Source: Fibrobacterota bacterium
Lineage (GTDB): Bacteria; Fibrobacterota; Chitinivibrionia; Chitinivibrionales; Chitinispirillaceae
DNA: 64,000 bases
Direction of reading: 5' to 3'
Assembly: GCA_023459055.1 (NCBI GenBank)
Contig: JAEWVR010000020.1
Coordinates: 124,001 to 188,000 of the forward strand
The notes below the pieces were generated by a model, which was not told where the DNA came from, made no database searches, and saw only the letters and a program-made list of their open reading frames with translations. A program made the translations under genes and the position numbers. Every line of letters begins with the position of its first letter. The stretch's first letter is position 1. Shown here in pieces: positions 18,186-27,638 of this stretch.

Positions 18186-19226
18186 TTACTGACCGGTAAT
18201 CACTTCTGCGCTGTCTGGCAGTGCCTTGTTTCCTTTTATAACTACAATATCATTTTCCTGAGCACCGCTTAGAATCTCTGCATATTCATTTGTAAGCCAT
18301 CCGGTTGTCACTTTGCTTGACATGGCAATGTTTCCATTTTTTATGGTGAAAATTTTGTTGTCTACAATTGCATCACGTGGAACGCAGAGCGCATTTTCTT
18401 TTTGGTCAATATTTATGTGCACTTCGGCATAAAAACCAGGGCGCAGCTTCATGTCGTTATTCTGTACTACCACGCGGGTGCTGAACATATTGCTTTTTTG
18501 GTCTGCCTGAGGATTGACAAATTCAATTTTTCCCCAAAGTGTGGCGGTGTCGATTGTATTGTCCACGCTTATGGCAACCTGCATTCCTTTTTTGACGAAC
18601 TGAACTGTTTCATTGTCAAGATCAAGGTCAAGTTTCAGCGGGTTGAGCTGTGTAATGTGTACAAGGCCTGATGGTCCGCCATTGTAGAGTTCTCCCTCTT
18701 CACAGGCCCGTGCAGTGACAATTCCAGCAAACGGAGCCACAATAATTGTGTTTTCCTGAAGAGTCTCTATCTGTCTCTTCATTACGTTATACTGTGCTTC
18801 AATGCTTTCGAACTGGGACTTTGGAAGCGCATTGCCCTGGTACAGTGAAAGTGAACGTTCATACTGCGCCTTGATGGATGCAAACTGTGTTTCAGTTGTA
18901 GAAAGCTGTGCGTCGTCCATTTTTGCAACTACCTGTCCGGTCTTTACAAAATCACCAATCTGTACGGGGAGTGATTTCACACGTCCCGGACTCAATGGGC
19001 CGAGATTTGTTTCTCGGTATGCTGCAAGTGTGCCAAGAACCTTGCGTTCCTTTATCAGTGTCCGGCGTTCAGCCTTTGAGACAGTAACATTTAATTTGAT
19101 TTTTGCAACGTCAACATTTACTGTTGAACTTTTCTCAGCCTTTTTACCCGGCAATTCGCATGCTGTGAAACCACAGAGTGCTGCTGTAGTGCATGTAATT
19201 GCTATTTTCAGAATTCGTTTGTTCAT
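18186..19226 (-). CDS. RND periplasmic adaptor (membrane-fusion lipoprotein)
   Basis: A 346-residue HlyD/AcrA-like adaptor. The N terminus has a signal sequence ending in a lipobox (GFTAC), so the mature protein should be lipid-anchored. A lipoyl/barrel-sandwich half (GPLSPGRVKSLPVQIGDFVKTGQVVAKMDD over two strands), a short coiled coil (residues 110-150) and the second lipoyl half (IIVAPFAGIVTARACEEGE) follow, then beta-barrel and membrane-proximal domains. I place the start at the ATG at 19226, just after an AGAGGA, rather than at the ATG 18 bases upstream. It bridges the RND pump encoded downstream and the TolC protein encoded upstream. Confidence 0.93.
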   Translation of the reverse strand: MNKRILKIAITCTTAALCGFTACELPGKKAEKSSTVNVDVAKIKLNVTVSKAERRTLIKERKVLGTLAAYRETNLGPLSPGRVKSLPVQIGDFVKTGQVVAKMDDAQLSTTETQFASIKAQYERSLSLYQGNALPKSQFESIEAQYNVMKRQIETLQENTIIVAPFAGIVTARACEEGELYNGGPSGLVHITQLNPLKLDLDLDNETVQFVKKGMQVAISVDNTIDTATLWGKIEFVNPQADQKSNMFSTRVVVQNNDMKLRPGFYAEVHINIDQKENALCVPRDAIVDNKIFTIKNGNIAMSSKVTTGWLTNEYAEILSGAQENDIVVIKGNKALPDSAEVITGQ

Positions 19227-19308
19227 GGTGTCCTCTTTATGCATTTTATAATTTTGTTAATTTCAGAACAGTTATACAGCGTATTAAATTTACGCAAATT
19301 GATCAGGT

Positions 19309-20709
19309 TTAATTCGACGGTACGATCCTGTATTCCTCAAGTGCAAGTATTGAACTGATTCTTGCTTGTGTGAATGCCACAGATTTGCTTGTCAGAAGTG
19401 TACGACTGTTGAGCAGATCTGAGTTTGTGATTGCCTGCGCATCGTACTTCAACTTTGATATGTCAAGTGCTTTTTTTGCTGTTTCCATGTCTGACTGTGC
19501 AATCTCAAGCGCCTTTCTGCTTTCGTCAACAGTTCTGGCAAGTGAAAGAACTTTAAGACGGAGCTGATCGCGTGTATTGTGGTATGTCAGTTCAAGCTGC
19601 TGAATCTGAATATCAGATTTCTGTGCTTCACGGTAATTTTTACCCCAGTCAAAAATTGACCAGTTCAGAGAAACACCTGCGGTTGCAGTATGTTTGAGTT
19701 CGTCTGCAGAGTACTGATTTGAAAAACTATTGTTAAGAAAGCCGCTTAATGTCGGCAGATAAGAACCATACTGGATCTTTTTTGCCAGTTTCAATGTTTC
19801 AATCTTGTTTTTTAATATTTTTATTTCTTCACGATCGTCAAGCAGTTTGTTGATTTCATCTTCAGACGGCGGTGTAAATGCCTCAAGTGCTTTTGCAAGT
19901 TCAGATGTGTCAACTTCGATATCAGATCCGGTCGGTAGCCCGAGGAAAAGGAGCATCTGATCGCCAAATGTCCTGATTGCATTTTTTGTTTTCAGTTCTA
20001 CAAGACTATTGTTGTCAATCTGAATTTTTGTGTTGAGCAGATCAAGCTCAATCATCATCTGGTTTTCATACATCTTCTTCTGCATTGAAGAGAGATCTGC
20101 AAGCCAGGCCTGTGCTTCGTGAATGGATTCAACGCTTTTCATAAGTGCAACGTAATTCCAGTACATTTTACGGGCATTGTATCCAATATCTGTCAGAGTA
20201 CGTTTGTGAGTTGTCTCCTGGGCTTCGTCGGAAAGTTTCGCAATCTTGTAGGCATTTGCAATTCTGCCACCTGCAAATATCGGCTGGCCAACAGTAAAAC
20301 CGAAGCTCCAGAGATTATCAGGAGTGGATAATGAAGAACCCATTCCAGAAAACATGCCGAGAACTCCGGATAATATTTTTTTATCTGTGGGATCTGCAGA
20401 TGGATCATACAGAATATTCATAAGCGATGTATCCAAAGAAGTTCCCCCGACATCAGGAGTCTTTACCATTCTTGTGTATCCGGCAGTTCCGTTCAGGACA
20501 GGCAGAAAGGATGCTCGTGCACTCTGGACAGATTTTTTCTGTATCTGATTATTAAGTTCAGAACTTTTTACTGCCAAAGATTGTTTTTGCGCAAAATCTG
20601 CAGCCTTATCCGCAGAGAGCAATACGGTCTCTGCTTGCGCGGTTATAAAAAGTGTGGTTGCACAGAGTATTACTGTACTGCGTAGTTTTGTCAATGTCTT
20701 TGTACTCAT
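19309..20709 (-). CDS. TolC-family outer-membrane efflux protein
   Basis: A 466-residue protein with a signal peptide (LRSTVILCATTLFITAQA) and the TolC duplicated architecture: long amphipathic coiled-coil helices with short beta segments, for example SFGFTVGQPIFAGGRIANAY and, in the second half, AGVSLNWSIFDWGKNYREAQ. It forms the outer-membrane channel of the tripartite pump whose other genes lie downstream. The gap to the adaptor gene is under 90 bases. The ribosome site is weak. Its presence confirms a two-membrane cell envelope. Confidence 0.92.
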   Translation of the reverse strand: MSTKTLTKLRSTVILCATTLFITAQAETVLLSADKAADFAQKQSLAVKSSELNNQIQKKSVQSARASFLPVLNGTAGYTRMVKTPDVGGTSLDTSLMNILYDPSADPTDKKILSGVLGMFSGMGSSLSTPDNLWSFGFTVGQPIFAGGRIANAYKIAKLSDEAQETTHKRTLTDIGYNARKMYWNYVALMKSVESIHEAQAWLADLSSMQKKMYENQMMIELDLLNTKIQIDNNSLVELKTKNAIRTFGDQMLLFLGLPTGSDIEVDTSELAKALEAFTPPSEDEINKLLDDREEIKILKNKIETLKLAKKIQYGSYLPTLSGFLNNSFSNQYSADELKHTATAGVSLNWSIFDWGKNYREAQKSDIQIQQLELTYHNTRDQLRLKVLSLARTVDESRKALEIAQSDMETAKKALDISKLKYDAQAITNSDLLNSRTLLTSKSVAFTQARISSILALEEYRIVPSN

Positions 20710-20727
20710 ATATTTTTAATTACCTGG

Positions 20728-21378
20728 TTATGGTTTAATTTTTTCTGTTGTAATAGAAAATCCGTTTTTTATGAATTCAACAAGATACTGGGTTGCTGTA
20801 TCTACATCGTCAACGCTTCCCTGCATTTTCCATTTCATATGAACTGAATGTGCGACAACCATCAGCATTTGCGAAAGTACATCATCCGGGACAGGGCTCG
20901 ATATTTCGCCAGTTATCCGCCCTCTCTTTATGATGGTGTTGTATGTGTCAAGTAATTTGTTTACTGCATTGTGAAACCGGTTTTTCAGATCACTCTGTTT
21001 TTCAGAATTGAGATTAGTTATTGCAATCTTGATGTAATCGTCAATGTCAAGGAATAGTGAAAATCTGTCTGCAAAATGTTTCAAAATAGTCCTGTAGATT
21101 ACCGTAACACTCTCTACGAAGGACAATTCCTGCGAAATCAAAGAGGAAATTTTGTCACCAAGCTGTTCAAATTCCCGCATTGCAAGGCTGATAACAATAG
21201 ACTCTTTGTCGGCATAATAATTATAGAGAGATGGTTTAGAGAATCCGGCGACAGCTGCAATGTCCTCCATGCGCGCATTCCATATTCCCTTTTCACAGAA
21301 AACTTTATTTGCGGCATCAAGAATCAGCTTACACTTGGCATCCTTGACTGCCTGGATTTTCAAATCTTTGGGCTCCAT
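20728..21378 (-). CDS. TetR/AcrR-family regulator of the efflux operon
   Basis: A 216-residue regulator with a TetR helix-turn-helix: ILDAANKVFCEKGIWNARMEDIAAVAGFSKPSLYNYYADKESIV, here split in the sense of helices 1-3. It is the first gene of the - strand efflux operon, only 18 bases before tolC, so it is most likely the operon's own repressor and senses a pumped compound through the C-terminal domain. AAGAGGT stands eight bases before the ATG. I could not find a convincing palindrome in the 200 bases upstream. Confidence 0.9.
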   Translation of the reverse strand: MEPKDLKIQAVKDAKCKLILDAANKVFCEKGIWNARMEDIAAVAGFSKPSLYNYYADKESIVISLAMREFEQLGDKISSLISQELSFVESVTVIYRTILKHFADRFSLFLDIDDYIKIAITNLNSEKQSDLKNRFHNAVNKLLDTYNTIIKRGRITGEISSPVPDDVLSQMLMVVAHSVHMKWKMQGSVDDVDTATQYLVEFIKNGFSITTEKIKP

Positions 21379-21578
21379 TGTTTTTTACCTCTTGTTGTGT
21401 TGTTTGACCTTTTAGTTAAATATACTGACTTTGAGTAAAAAAATCAAGAGGCTTGTTCAAAAAGCACTTCAGGGTGACATGCAAAAATGAATGTCAGTAT
21501 GGGGGTTAAGTGTTTGATGTGTAAAAGAGGTGGAGCGAAACTGAATGTTCCGGCAGGAAGGATAAATTTGATATCTTT

Positions 21579-22952
21579 TTATTTCTTTAACTCATACACG
21601 GCATCCTCAACAGATAATTTATTTCCGGTAATGGTCAAAGCCGAAGTAGATCCGGTACTCCATCTCACTTCAATATCCCAATCTCCACTATCCTGAAGCA
21701 GTTCTTCCGGTAATTTCAAAAAATTCTCAGCTTCAATAGCCCATTTAAGGCTCTGCCACTCTGTTGTACCTGCTTTTCTGACCCGCATTTCCAGCACTGA
21801 ACCAGGGCCATTGCGAGTCTGGATCAGTGACCACCACTGGTTGCTTCCGGTTTTAATGTAGAGCGATGGAGGACCATCAGAAACCCCATCATTGCCATCA
21901 CAATCTACCCACTCCCATTCACCTGCATAACGACCAGCCTGTGATTGCATAATCACTGCAGCTGGAGCCCCCCCAAGATCGATCCCGCAGTTATCATCGG
22001 GACACTTATCCACGATACGAACAACGGTCACACGCTCTTCGCCGGTTGCTGTGCGCACACGAACTTTCGCACATTGTCCACAGATCCTGCCATCCTGCCA
22101 CTGCCCTTTTTTATCACCCGGAAACTGACTGACATTAATTGCGGCATAGTATTTGATTTTCGTGGAACCGTAATTACAAGCGCCACCCTGTGAATTTTCA
22201 GGATCTGCAGGCGATCCATACGTAGTGACATCACCGGTTCCCCCTTTGTCACTATAAACAGGAATGGTAGGGGTGATAAACCCGACTCCTGATTGCATCA
22301 GTTTGATGTTGATATTATCTTCTGTTGCAGCAGTGACTGCACGCCGGACAGTCTGATATCCAGCTGCTGATACGATGAGAATATCACTGAATTCGCTTGT
22401 ACTGCTTACCAGAAAGGAAACTGTAGACCGGTGAGATACTGATGATGTATTGCAGGCAGAGATCCGGTTTCCGGTTATGGCACATTTATACGTATACCTG
22501 TTTCCGTTAAAGTCAAGAACGAGTAAAGAGACCCCCGATGGTACTTTTGCAAGGGGAACCTGAAATGTGGTTGTGCCATTGACAGTGTGGAATGCCGATT
22601 GATCAATGATTTTTTTGCCATCAATAGAAAACACAGTCAGGTGTGCATCACCGGTTGGTTGAATATCAATACGTATACTGTTTCCATTGAGAATAATTGC
22701 AGGTGAGGGGTAGGCTTGAGATTTGTGATCAGCTATAATTCCTGTCGTACCGCTGATATCAAATGCCCCATTTTGATCGGTAAATGTTTTGATCCCACTC
22801 AGGTTGTACAATGTTACTTCAGCTCCTGGAATTGCCTGATTATTTTGATCAAGAACGGTGCCGCTAAAGTGTAGTAATTCTGCATGAAGGGTTTGCTGAT
22901 ACTCCGTGAAACAGAATAATGATATTACTGTAAAAATAAAAAATCTGCTCAA
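21579..22952 (-). CDS. Bacterial expansin-like protein with N-terminal accessory domains
   Basis: A secreted protein of about 457 residues. After a signal peptide come a carboxypeptidase-regulatory/CnaB-like domain (FSGTVLDQNNQAIPGAEVTLYN) and a second beta domain with FSIDGKKI, typical of anaerobic cell-wall degraders. The C-terminal half is an expansin module: GDVTTYG start, GGACNYGS, CGQCAKVRVR, VDKCPDDNCGIDLGG with the conserved aspartate, then a family-63-like binding domain starting NQWWSLIQTRN. Expansins loosen cellulose networks without hydrolysis. I choose a TTG start at 22952, not the ATG at 22985, because GGGAG precedes it by eight bases and it gives a clean signal peptide (SRFFIFTVISLFCF). 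Confidence 0.88.
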   Translation of the reverse strand: MSRFFIFTVISLFCFTEYQQTLHAELLHFSGTVLDQNNQAIPGAEVTLYNLSGIKTFTDQNGAFDISGTTGIIADHKSQAYPSPAIILNGNSIRIDIQPTGDAHLTVFSIDGKKIIDQSAFHTVNGTTTFQVPLAKVPSGVSLLVLDFNGNRYTYKCAITGNRISACNTSSVSHRSTVSFLVSSTSEFSDILIVSAAGYQTVRRAVTAATEDNINIKLMQSGVGFITPTIPVYSDKGGTGDVTTYGSPADPENSQGGACNYGSTKIKYYAAINVSQFPGDKKGQWQDGRICGQCAKVRVRTATGEERVTVVRIVDKCPDDNCGIDLGGAPAAVIMQSQAGRYAGEWEWVDCDGNDGVSDGPPSLYIKTGSNQWWSLIQTRNGPGSVLEMRVRKAGTTEWQSLKWAIEAENFLKLPEELLQDSGDWDIEVRWSTGSTSALTITGNKLSVEDAVYELKK

Positions 22953-22985
22953 AACAGGTCTCCCGTATTTGTAAAAATTATACAC

Positions 22986-23552
22986 TCTGTGACGTCAGAA
23001 TTTCCAAAAAGTCTCAAACTCCGCTGAAAATATTACCAGAATCGTTTTGGTTTCTAATTAAAATCAAAATACCATATATAATTCAAATATATACATAAAA
23101 TGTAGATGATGTATTGATGTGTATGACTGTATTTGCTGGTGTTGATTAAGTAGTGCGATTTTTTGTCACTAATTCTCATTATTCCGAATGATGATTCCAG
23201 GAACCATCATCGGGATTAAATCTTCCAATCAATGATCAAGTGTGAATCATCCTCACTTCAGATCCGGGATAATTTGCGATAGGAGATTGATAATAAAGAC
23301 TTTATTGTAATAGAAAAAGCAGGTCAAACGTTTTAGGTTGTTTGCTAAGGAGCAAAAATATTCGCTTTACAGACTTCATTTTAACCGATTGAAACCAATG
23401 CTGGTCCACAACAACCTCATATGAGTATCCTGACGGACGTACAAAAAAAGGACGTTCTATTGAACGTCCTTATAAATAATTTGAAAAATTAATGCTTCTA
23501 AAAGGTTAATTTTTTAAAACAACAGTAATCGCAATTTCCTGTTGTATCAATA
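22986..23552. other. Intergenic region, terminator only
   Basis: About 570 AT-rich bases upstream of the expansin gene. Apart from the hairpin at 23448-23471 I see no gene and no repeat. The promoter of the expansin gene is presumably in 22980-23150 on the - strand, but no clear -35/-10 pair stands out. Confidence 0.4.
23448..23471 (-). terminator. Rho-independent terminator of the repeat lipoprotein gene
   Basis: Perfect 10-base arms AAGGACGTTC and GAACGTCCTT with a TATT loop. Read on the - strand the stem is followed by a run of seven Ts. It lies 82 bases past the stop of the gene at 23553-27014. Confidence 0.85.
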
Positions 23553-26500
23553 TTACTCTACTTCGCCGTTTTCATCAGTTTTAATTACCACTATATCATC
23601 ATTTGTCGACCCGACAAGTATAAATCCACCATCATTGCATATTTCCATACTGTCGCCCATTTCACCCTCTTGGGTTCCAAATGTTTTACTCCAGGAAATT
23701 TCACCGATGGAACTTGTTTTAACTAAATAAATGTCCGATCCTCCAGCACCCAAAGCTGTAGTATATCCCAAATAGGCATAACCACCGTCCGCTGTCTGGC
23801 GTACTGCATCAATGCTCTCTCCAAGTGAATTTGTTTTTTGCCATTCGATTGTTCCACTTGCTGAAATTTTTAAAAGACCGCAAGAATATGGGGTTTGACG
23901 AAACTCTCCGACTTTTCCACCAACAATATAACCGCCATCTGTTGTTTGACGTATTGAAGCAGCACCAGTATAACCGGTAAATGAATTTTGCCATGTTACT
24001 GCACCATTGGCTCCTGTTTTTATAACATTCAACCCATAATAATCACCAACAAAAATATACCCACCATCAGTTGTTTCCTGCCCATCACAAAATTGTGCAC
24101 ATCCGCTGTACGAATTTGCCCATATATCACCGGTAACCGCCGATGTGGTTTTTTTAGCATATGCTCCACCAATACTGCTCTCGCCAGCAATAACATAGCC
24201 ACCATCGCTTGTTTCGAAACCAAAGTACGCATATGTATTTAAATCAGCAACTCTGGAAAAAATTTGATTTTTATTTGATGCAATTTTCCATAAATTAATT
24301 CTATCTTCGACATTACCGACTAATAAAAAACTGCCATCTGATGTTTTTCGAATAAAAGAACTCCCTGCGTCAGAGCCGTATACCTCTTTCCATACAGTAT
24401 TTCCATTCGAGTCAAATTTCATAACAACAAGGGGTGTTACATCTCCACTAAACCCACGAAATGCTACATAATAACATCCATCATTACCTTGCACTACTGT
24501 GGGATTATACACATTTGTATATTCGCTGAAACTGATCGTTTTGTTGAATGTCAAGCACCCAAACACTGCTTTGATCGATGCATTTCCCTGAGTCAAAGTT
24601 ACTGTTGTTGATGCCGATACTGTATCGGTGATTTTTGCAGATCCTGCAGTCACTTTCCAGTATTTAAACTTGAATCCACTGGCTGCTGTCGCAGTGATGG
24701 TAGTTGCGGCACTTGAATCGACGTTTACTTCCCCGGAAAGATTTACGGTCCCGTTTACAGGAGGATCAATTGTCAGTTTGTATTTCTTTACTGTCCACTG
24801 TGCAAAGAGCGTTGTATCTGATTTAATATTGAACTTGGATGCAGCAGCAAGTATTACTCCGCTGCCATCTGCCTTTGTGTTCCATCCGTTGAAATCAAAT
24901 CCTGTTTTTGTAAGCCCGTTCGTATTACCGGATACGGTTACAGTTGTATTTGAATCATTGGTTTCATCATCCGGAACATCTCCACCTGTGTTTCCATTAC
25001 CGTCGTATCTGATTGTGTATGTTTTAACTCTCCACTTTGCATACAGAATTGTATTTGCGGTTATCTGAAAAGTACCTGTACCAGCTATATACGTTGTACC
25101 TTTACCGTCTGCAGCTGTATTCCATCCATCAAAAGTACTCCCTGTTTTTACAAGGTTTCCTGCGTTAGCCATAGCAGTGACAACCGAGGCCGAGTCATGA
25201 GGGCTTGCATCAGACGGCTCAGTACCTCCACTTGCACCATTGTCATCGTAAGTAACACTGTACTGCTTTATTTTCCACTGCGCGTAAAGGGTATCATTTG
25301 CGGCACCAATTGCATAAGTACTTCCAGCAGCCCTTGCAGTTCCGGTACCTGCAGCATTTGTATTCCATCCTGCAAATGTACTTCCGGTTTTCACAAGTGT
25401 ACCTGCTGCGGCTACTGTGACTGATGCTCCGCTTATATATCTGTTTGCATCTGCAGGAAGAGATCCTCCAGTGCTGCCGTTTCCATTATAGGTAACGGTA
25501 TATGTTGGATTTGTTGTCCACTGAGCATAAAGAGTATCATTAGCAGCACCGATTGCATATGTACTTCCCGCAGCTCTCGCGATGCCAGTACCAGCAGCGT
25601 TGGTATTCCATCCTGCAAATGTACTTCCGGTTTTCACAAGTGTACCTGCTGCGGCTACTGTGACTGATGCTCCGCTTATATATTTATTAGAATCAACAGG
25701 AACCGCTCCGCTTGTACTGCCATTTCCGATATAGGTAACTGAATATGTCTGATTTGTTGTCCATTGAGCGTAAAGAGTGTCATTTGCGGCACTTTTTGGA
25801 TATAACGTTCCAGCAGCACGGGCAATACCGGTACCAGCAGCATTGGTGTTCCAACCTGTAAATGTACTCCCGGTTTTAACAAGGGTACCTGCAGCAGCAA
25901 CTGTGACAGATGTTCCACTAATATACTTATTCGTATCTACAGGAACAGAGCCGCTTGTGCTACCATTCCCGTTATAGGTAACAGTAAATGTCGGATGTTG
26001 TGTGTCTGAATCAGCTGAAACCAGAATAGTAACACTTGCTGAAGCACTCAATGGAGGAATGCCATTGTCGGTAACAGTAAATGTAACAGTGTGTTTTGCT
26101 GATGTAACATTTGGTGCAGTCCAGGTAAATTGAGAATCGTTTACAAGTACAGCTCCCTCAGGTTGTCCTGCCATGGTTACACGAAGAGTTTGTCCATAAT
26201 CTTTATCGGATATATGGAGTGTGAGTTTGCATGTTCCAAGTGGTTTGACTACGCTGTCACCTGAAATGGTAATGATCGGAGCATTCGGCGTTGATGTAAC
26301 AGTAATCACAACTTTTTCAGTATCCGATTCCTGTGGAAATCCATTGTCAGTAACAATAAACAGAATTGTATCTCTGCCAGTAAATATTGAAGGAATGACC
26401 CATGTGAATTTATTATCTTTAAGTAAAGAACCATCAGGCTTGCCTTTTACTGTAGTTGTAAGTATTTGCGTAGTATCGGAATCTGTTTTTGTAATTGAAA

Positions 26501-27014
26501 GCACGCATGTGTCACCAGGTCTGAATACGGTGTTACCGGAAATACTTACTGATGGCTTATGATTTTCAAGTATTATATCCGCATCAACCATTGTAATGTC
26601 TATTGTTGTCGAATTGATTGTAGTACTCAGATTTATGAATGGAGTAAACGTTGCGTAATAGATACCGGGGGAAAAAAGCGTTTTCTCTGTCCAGATTGTA
26701 TCAAAATAAGATTCCGATTTACCATATTTTGTAAACATGGTATCGAAAATGGTATCATTTTTAAAAGAAATTAAAAGACGAATGGAATCAAAATTTTCAG
26801 GCAGTTTTAAAGCTGCACCGAGTGAGAATTTTTTATATACAGTATCAGAAAGAGAATTATTGTGAATTTTACCGTCGCTCGTTTTTATTATTGCAGATAT
26901 TGCAGTATTTGATGGATCTTCGGGATTTTCGGGCAGCGTGCCGCAGTAAAAAATAACGAAAGATATTATTAGTGGTAATAGGGATATTGTGGTGAAACGG
27001 TTTAAAAAAGACAT
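23553..27014 (-). CDS. Large surface lipoprotein with InlB-type repeats and a propeller-like C terminus
   Basis: A protein of about 1153 residues. The N terminus is a lipoprotein signal ending in a lipobox (IFYCG). Two Ig/cadherin-like domains follow, each with an NGFP/NGIPP-type loop, then five repeats of about 80 residues of the Listeria-Bacteroides (InlB B-repeat, Flg_new) type, each ending in LYAQW or similar. A divergent InlB domain (PPVNGTVNLSG ... FKFKYWKV) comes next, and the last 370 residues contain six or so TSDGGY/TTDGGY motifs that suggest a beta-propeller. Such proteins act in adhesion or substrate binding at the cell surface. I place the start at the ATG at 27014, after AAAAGGAG. 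It sits between the expansin and GH8 genes. Confidence 0.85.
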   Translation of the reverse strand: MSFLNRFTTISLLPLIISFVIFYCGTLPENPEDPSNTAISAIIKTSDGKIHNNSLSDTVYKKFSLGAALKLPENFDSIRLLISFKNDTIFDTMFTKYGKSESYFDTIWTEKTLFSPGIYYATFTPFINLSTTINSTTIDITMVDADIILENHKPSVSISGNTVFRPGDTCVLSITKTDSDTTQILTTTVKGKPDGSLLKDNKFTWVIPSIFTGRDTILFIVTDNGFPQESDTEKVVITVTSTPNAPIITISGDSVVKPLGTCKLTLHISDKDYGQTLRVTMAGQPEGAVLVNDSQFTWTAPNVTSAKHTVTFTVTDNGIPPLSASASVTILVSADSDTQHPTFTVTYNGNGSTSGSVPVDTNKYISGTSVTVAAAGTLVKTGSTFTGWNTNAAGTGIARAAGTLYPKSAANDTLYAQWTTNQTYSVTYIGNGSTSGAVPVDSNKYISGASVTVAAAGTLVKTGSTFAGWNTNAAGTGIARAAGSTYAIGAANDTLYAQWTTNPTYTVTYNGNGSTGGSLPADANRYISGASVTVAAAGTLVKTGSTFAGWNTNAAGTGTARAAGSTYAIGAANDTLYAQWKIKQYSVTYDDNGASGGTEPSDASPHDSASVVTAMANAGNLVKTGSTFDGWNTAADGKGTTYIAGTGTFQITANTILYAKWRVKTYTIRYDGNGNTGGDVPDDETNDSNTTVTVSGNTNGLTKTGFDFNGWNTKADGSGVILAAASKFNIKSDTTLFAQWTVKKYKLTIDPPVNGTVNLSGEVNVDSSAATTITATAASGFKFKYWKVTAGSAKITDTVSASTTVTLTQGNASIKAVFGCLTFNKTISFSEYTNVYNPTVVQGNDGCYYVAFRGFSGDVTPLVVMKFDSNGNTVWKEVYGSDAGSSFIRKTSDGSFLLVGNVEDRINLWKIASNKNQIFSRVADLNTYAYFGFETSDGGYVIAGESSIGGAYAKKTTSAVTGDIWANSYSGCAQFCDGQETTDGGYIFVGDYYGLNVIKTGANGAVTWQNSFTGYTGAASIRQTTDGGYIVGGKVGEFRQTPYSCGLLKISASGTIEWQKTNSLGESIDAVRQTADGGYAYLGYTTALGAGGSDIYLVKTSSIGEISWSKTFGTQEGEMGDSMEICNDGGFILVGSTNDDIVVIKTDENGEVE
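24790..26000 (-). repeat. Five tandem ~240-bp repeats encoding InlB-type modules
   Basis: Five in-frame units of about 240 bases. The first three (about 25270-26000) are nearly identical in DNA, while the last two are diverged. Units start near 26000, 25760, 25515, 25270 and 25035 on the - strand. The near identity suggests recent duplication or homogenisation. Confidence 0.8.
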
Positions 27015-27638
27015 GAACACTACTCCTTTTTAATGCAAATACAATTATGGGTGATGAATCCATCTTTTTGACGAACGGATAATTAATAACCTATACAAAC
27101 TAAATTTCCAATGAAACTTTTAAGTGAATTTATAGCAACAAAATAATTTTTAGTACAATGGTGACTGAATTTAAAATATGTAATAGCACTGGGCAGATCA
27201 AGTATAATTATAGTGGTCGATTGTGTTTCCTTAATACTCTTTATATCATTTTATTACACAACCCGATATAAGTCCAAATAGAAGATGAGTTGTTTGGCTT
27301 GTGGCAACCTGTCAAGTATATCGTTCATGGCATCACAAGTTTCGGATTGTTAAGGTGTAGACCTTCATGTTTATTGTCATGTCTTGTACGTATCCTGTTT
27401 GTCAAGTCTGTACCTTGCCTGAAGTCTTCCTAAGAATCCATCTCGTGATGAGCTACACTCACTGTCCAGCAAACAGTTCTTCATGCCTGGCATATGATGA
27501 GGTATTGGACAATCATCCCCGTATCATCGTTAAGATTGTCCTGCCACGGACGCACTAAAAACAATAAGTGCATGTATTTGAAATATAGGCACTTATTGTT
27601 ATACTACTAATGCAGGTGTATTTATCTGATGAGAATAA
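27015..27638. other. Intergenic region, possible decayed sequence
   Basis: About 620 bases between the repeat lipoprotein gene and GH8. Its right part (27280-27560) is less AT-rich and looks like degraded coding sequence, but I cannot assign it. A 24-residue frame on the - strand (27254-27328, MNDILDRLPQAKQLIFYLDL...) is the only candidate and is unsupported. Confidence 0.35.
27560..27600 (-). terminator. Terminator of the GH8 gene
   Basis: Perfect 12-base arms AACAATAAGTGC and GCACTTATTGTT with a 17-base loop. On the - strand the stem runs into TTTTTAG. It lies about 40 bases after the GH8 stop. Confidence 0.8.
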
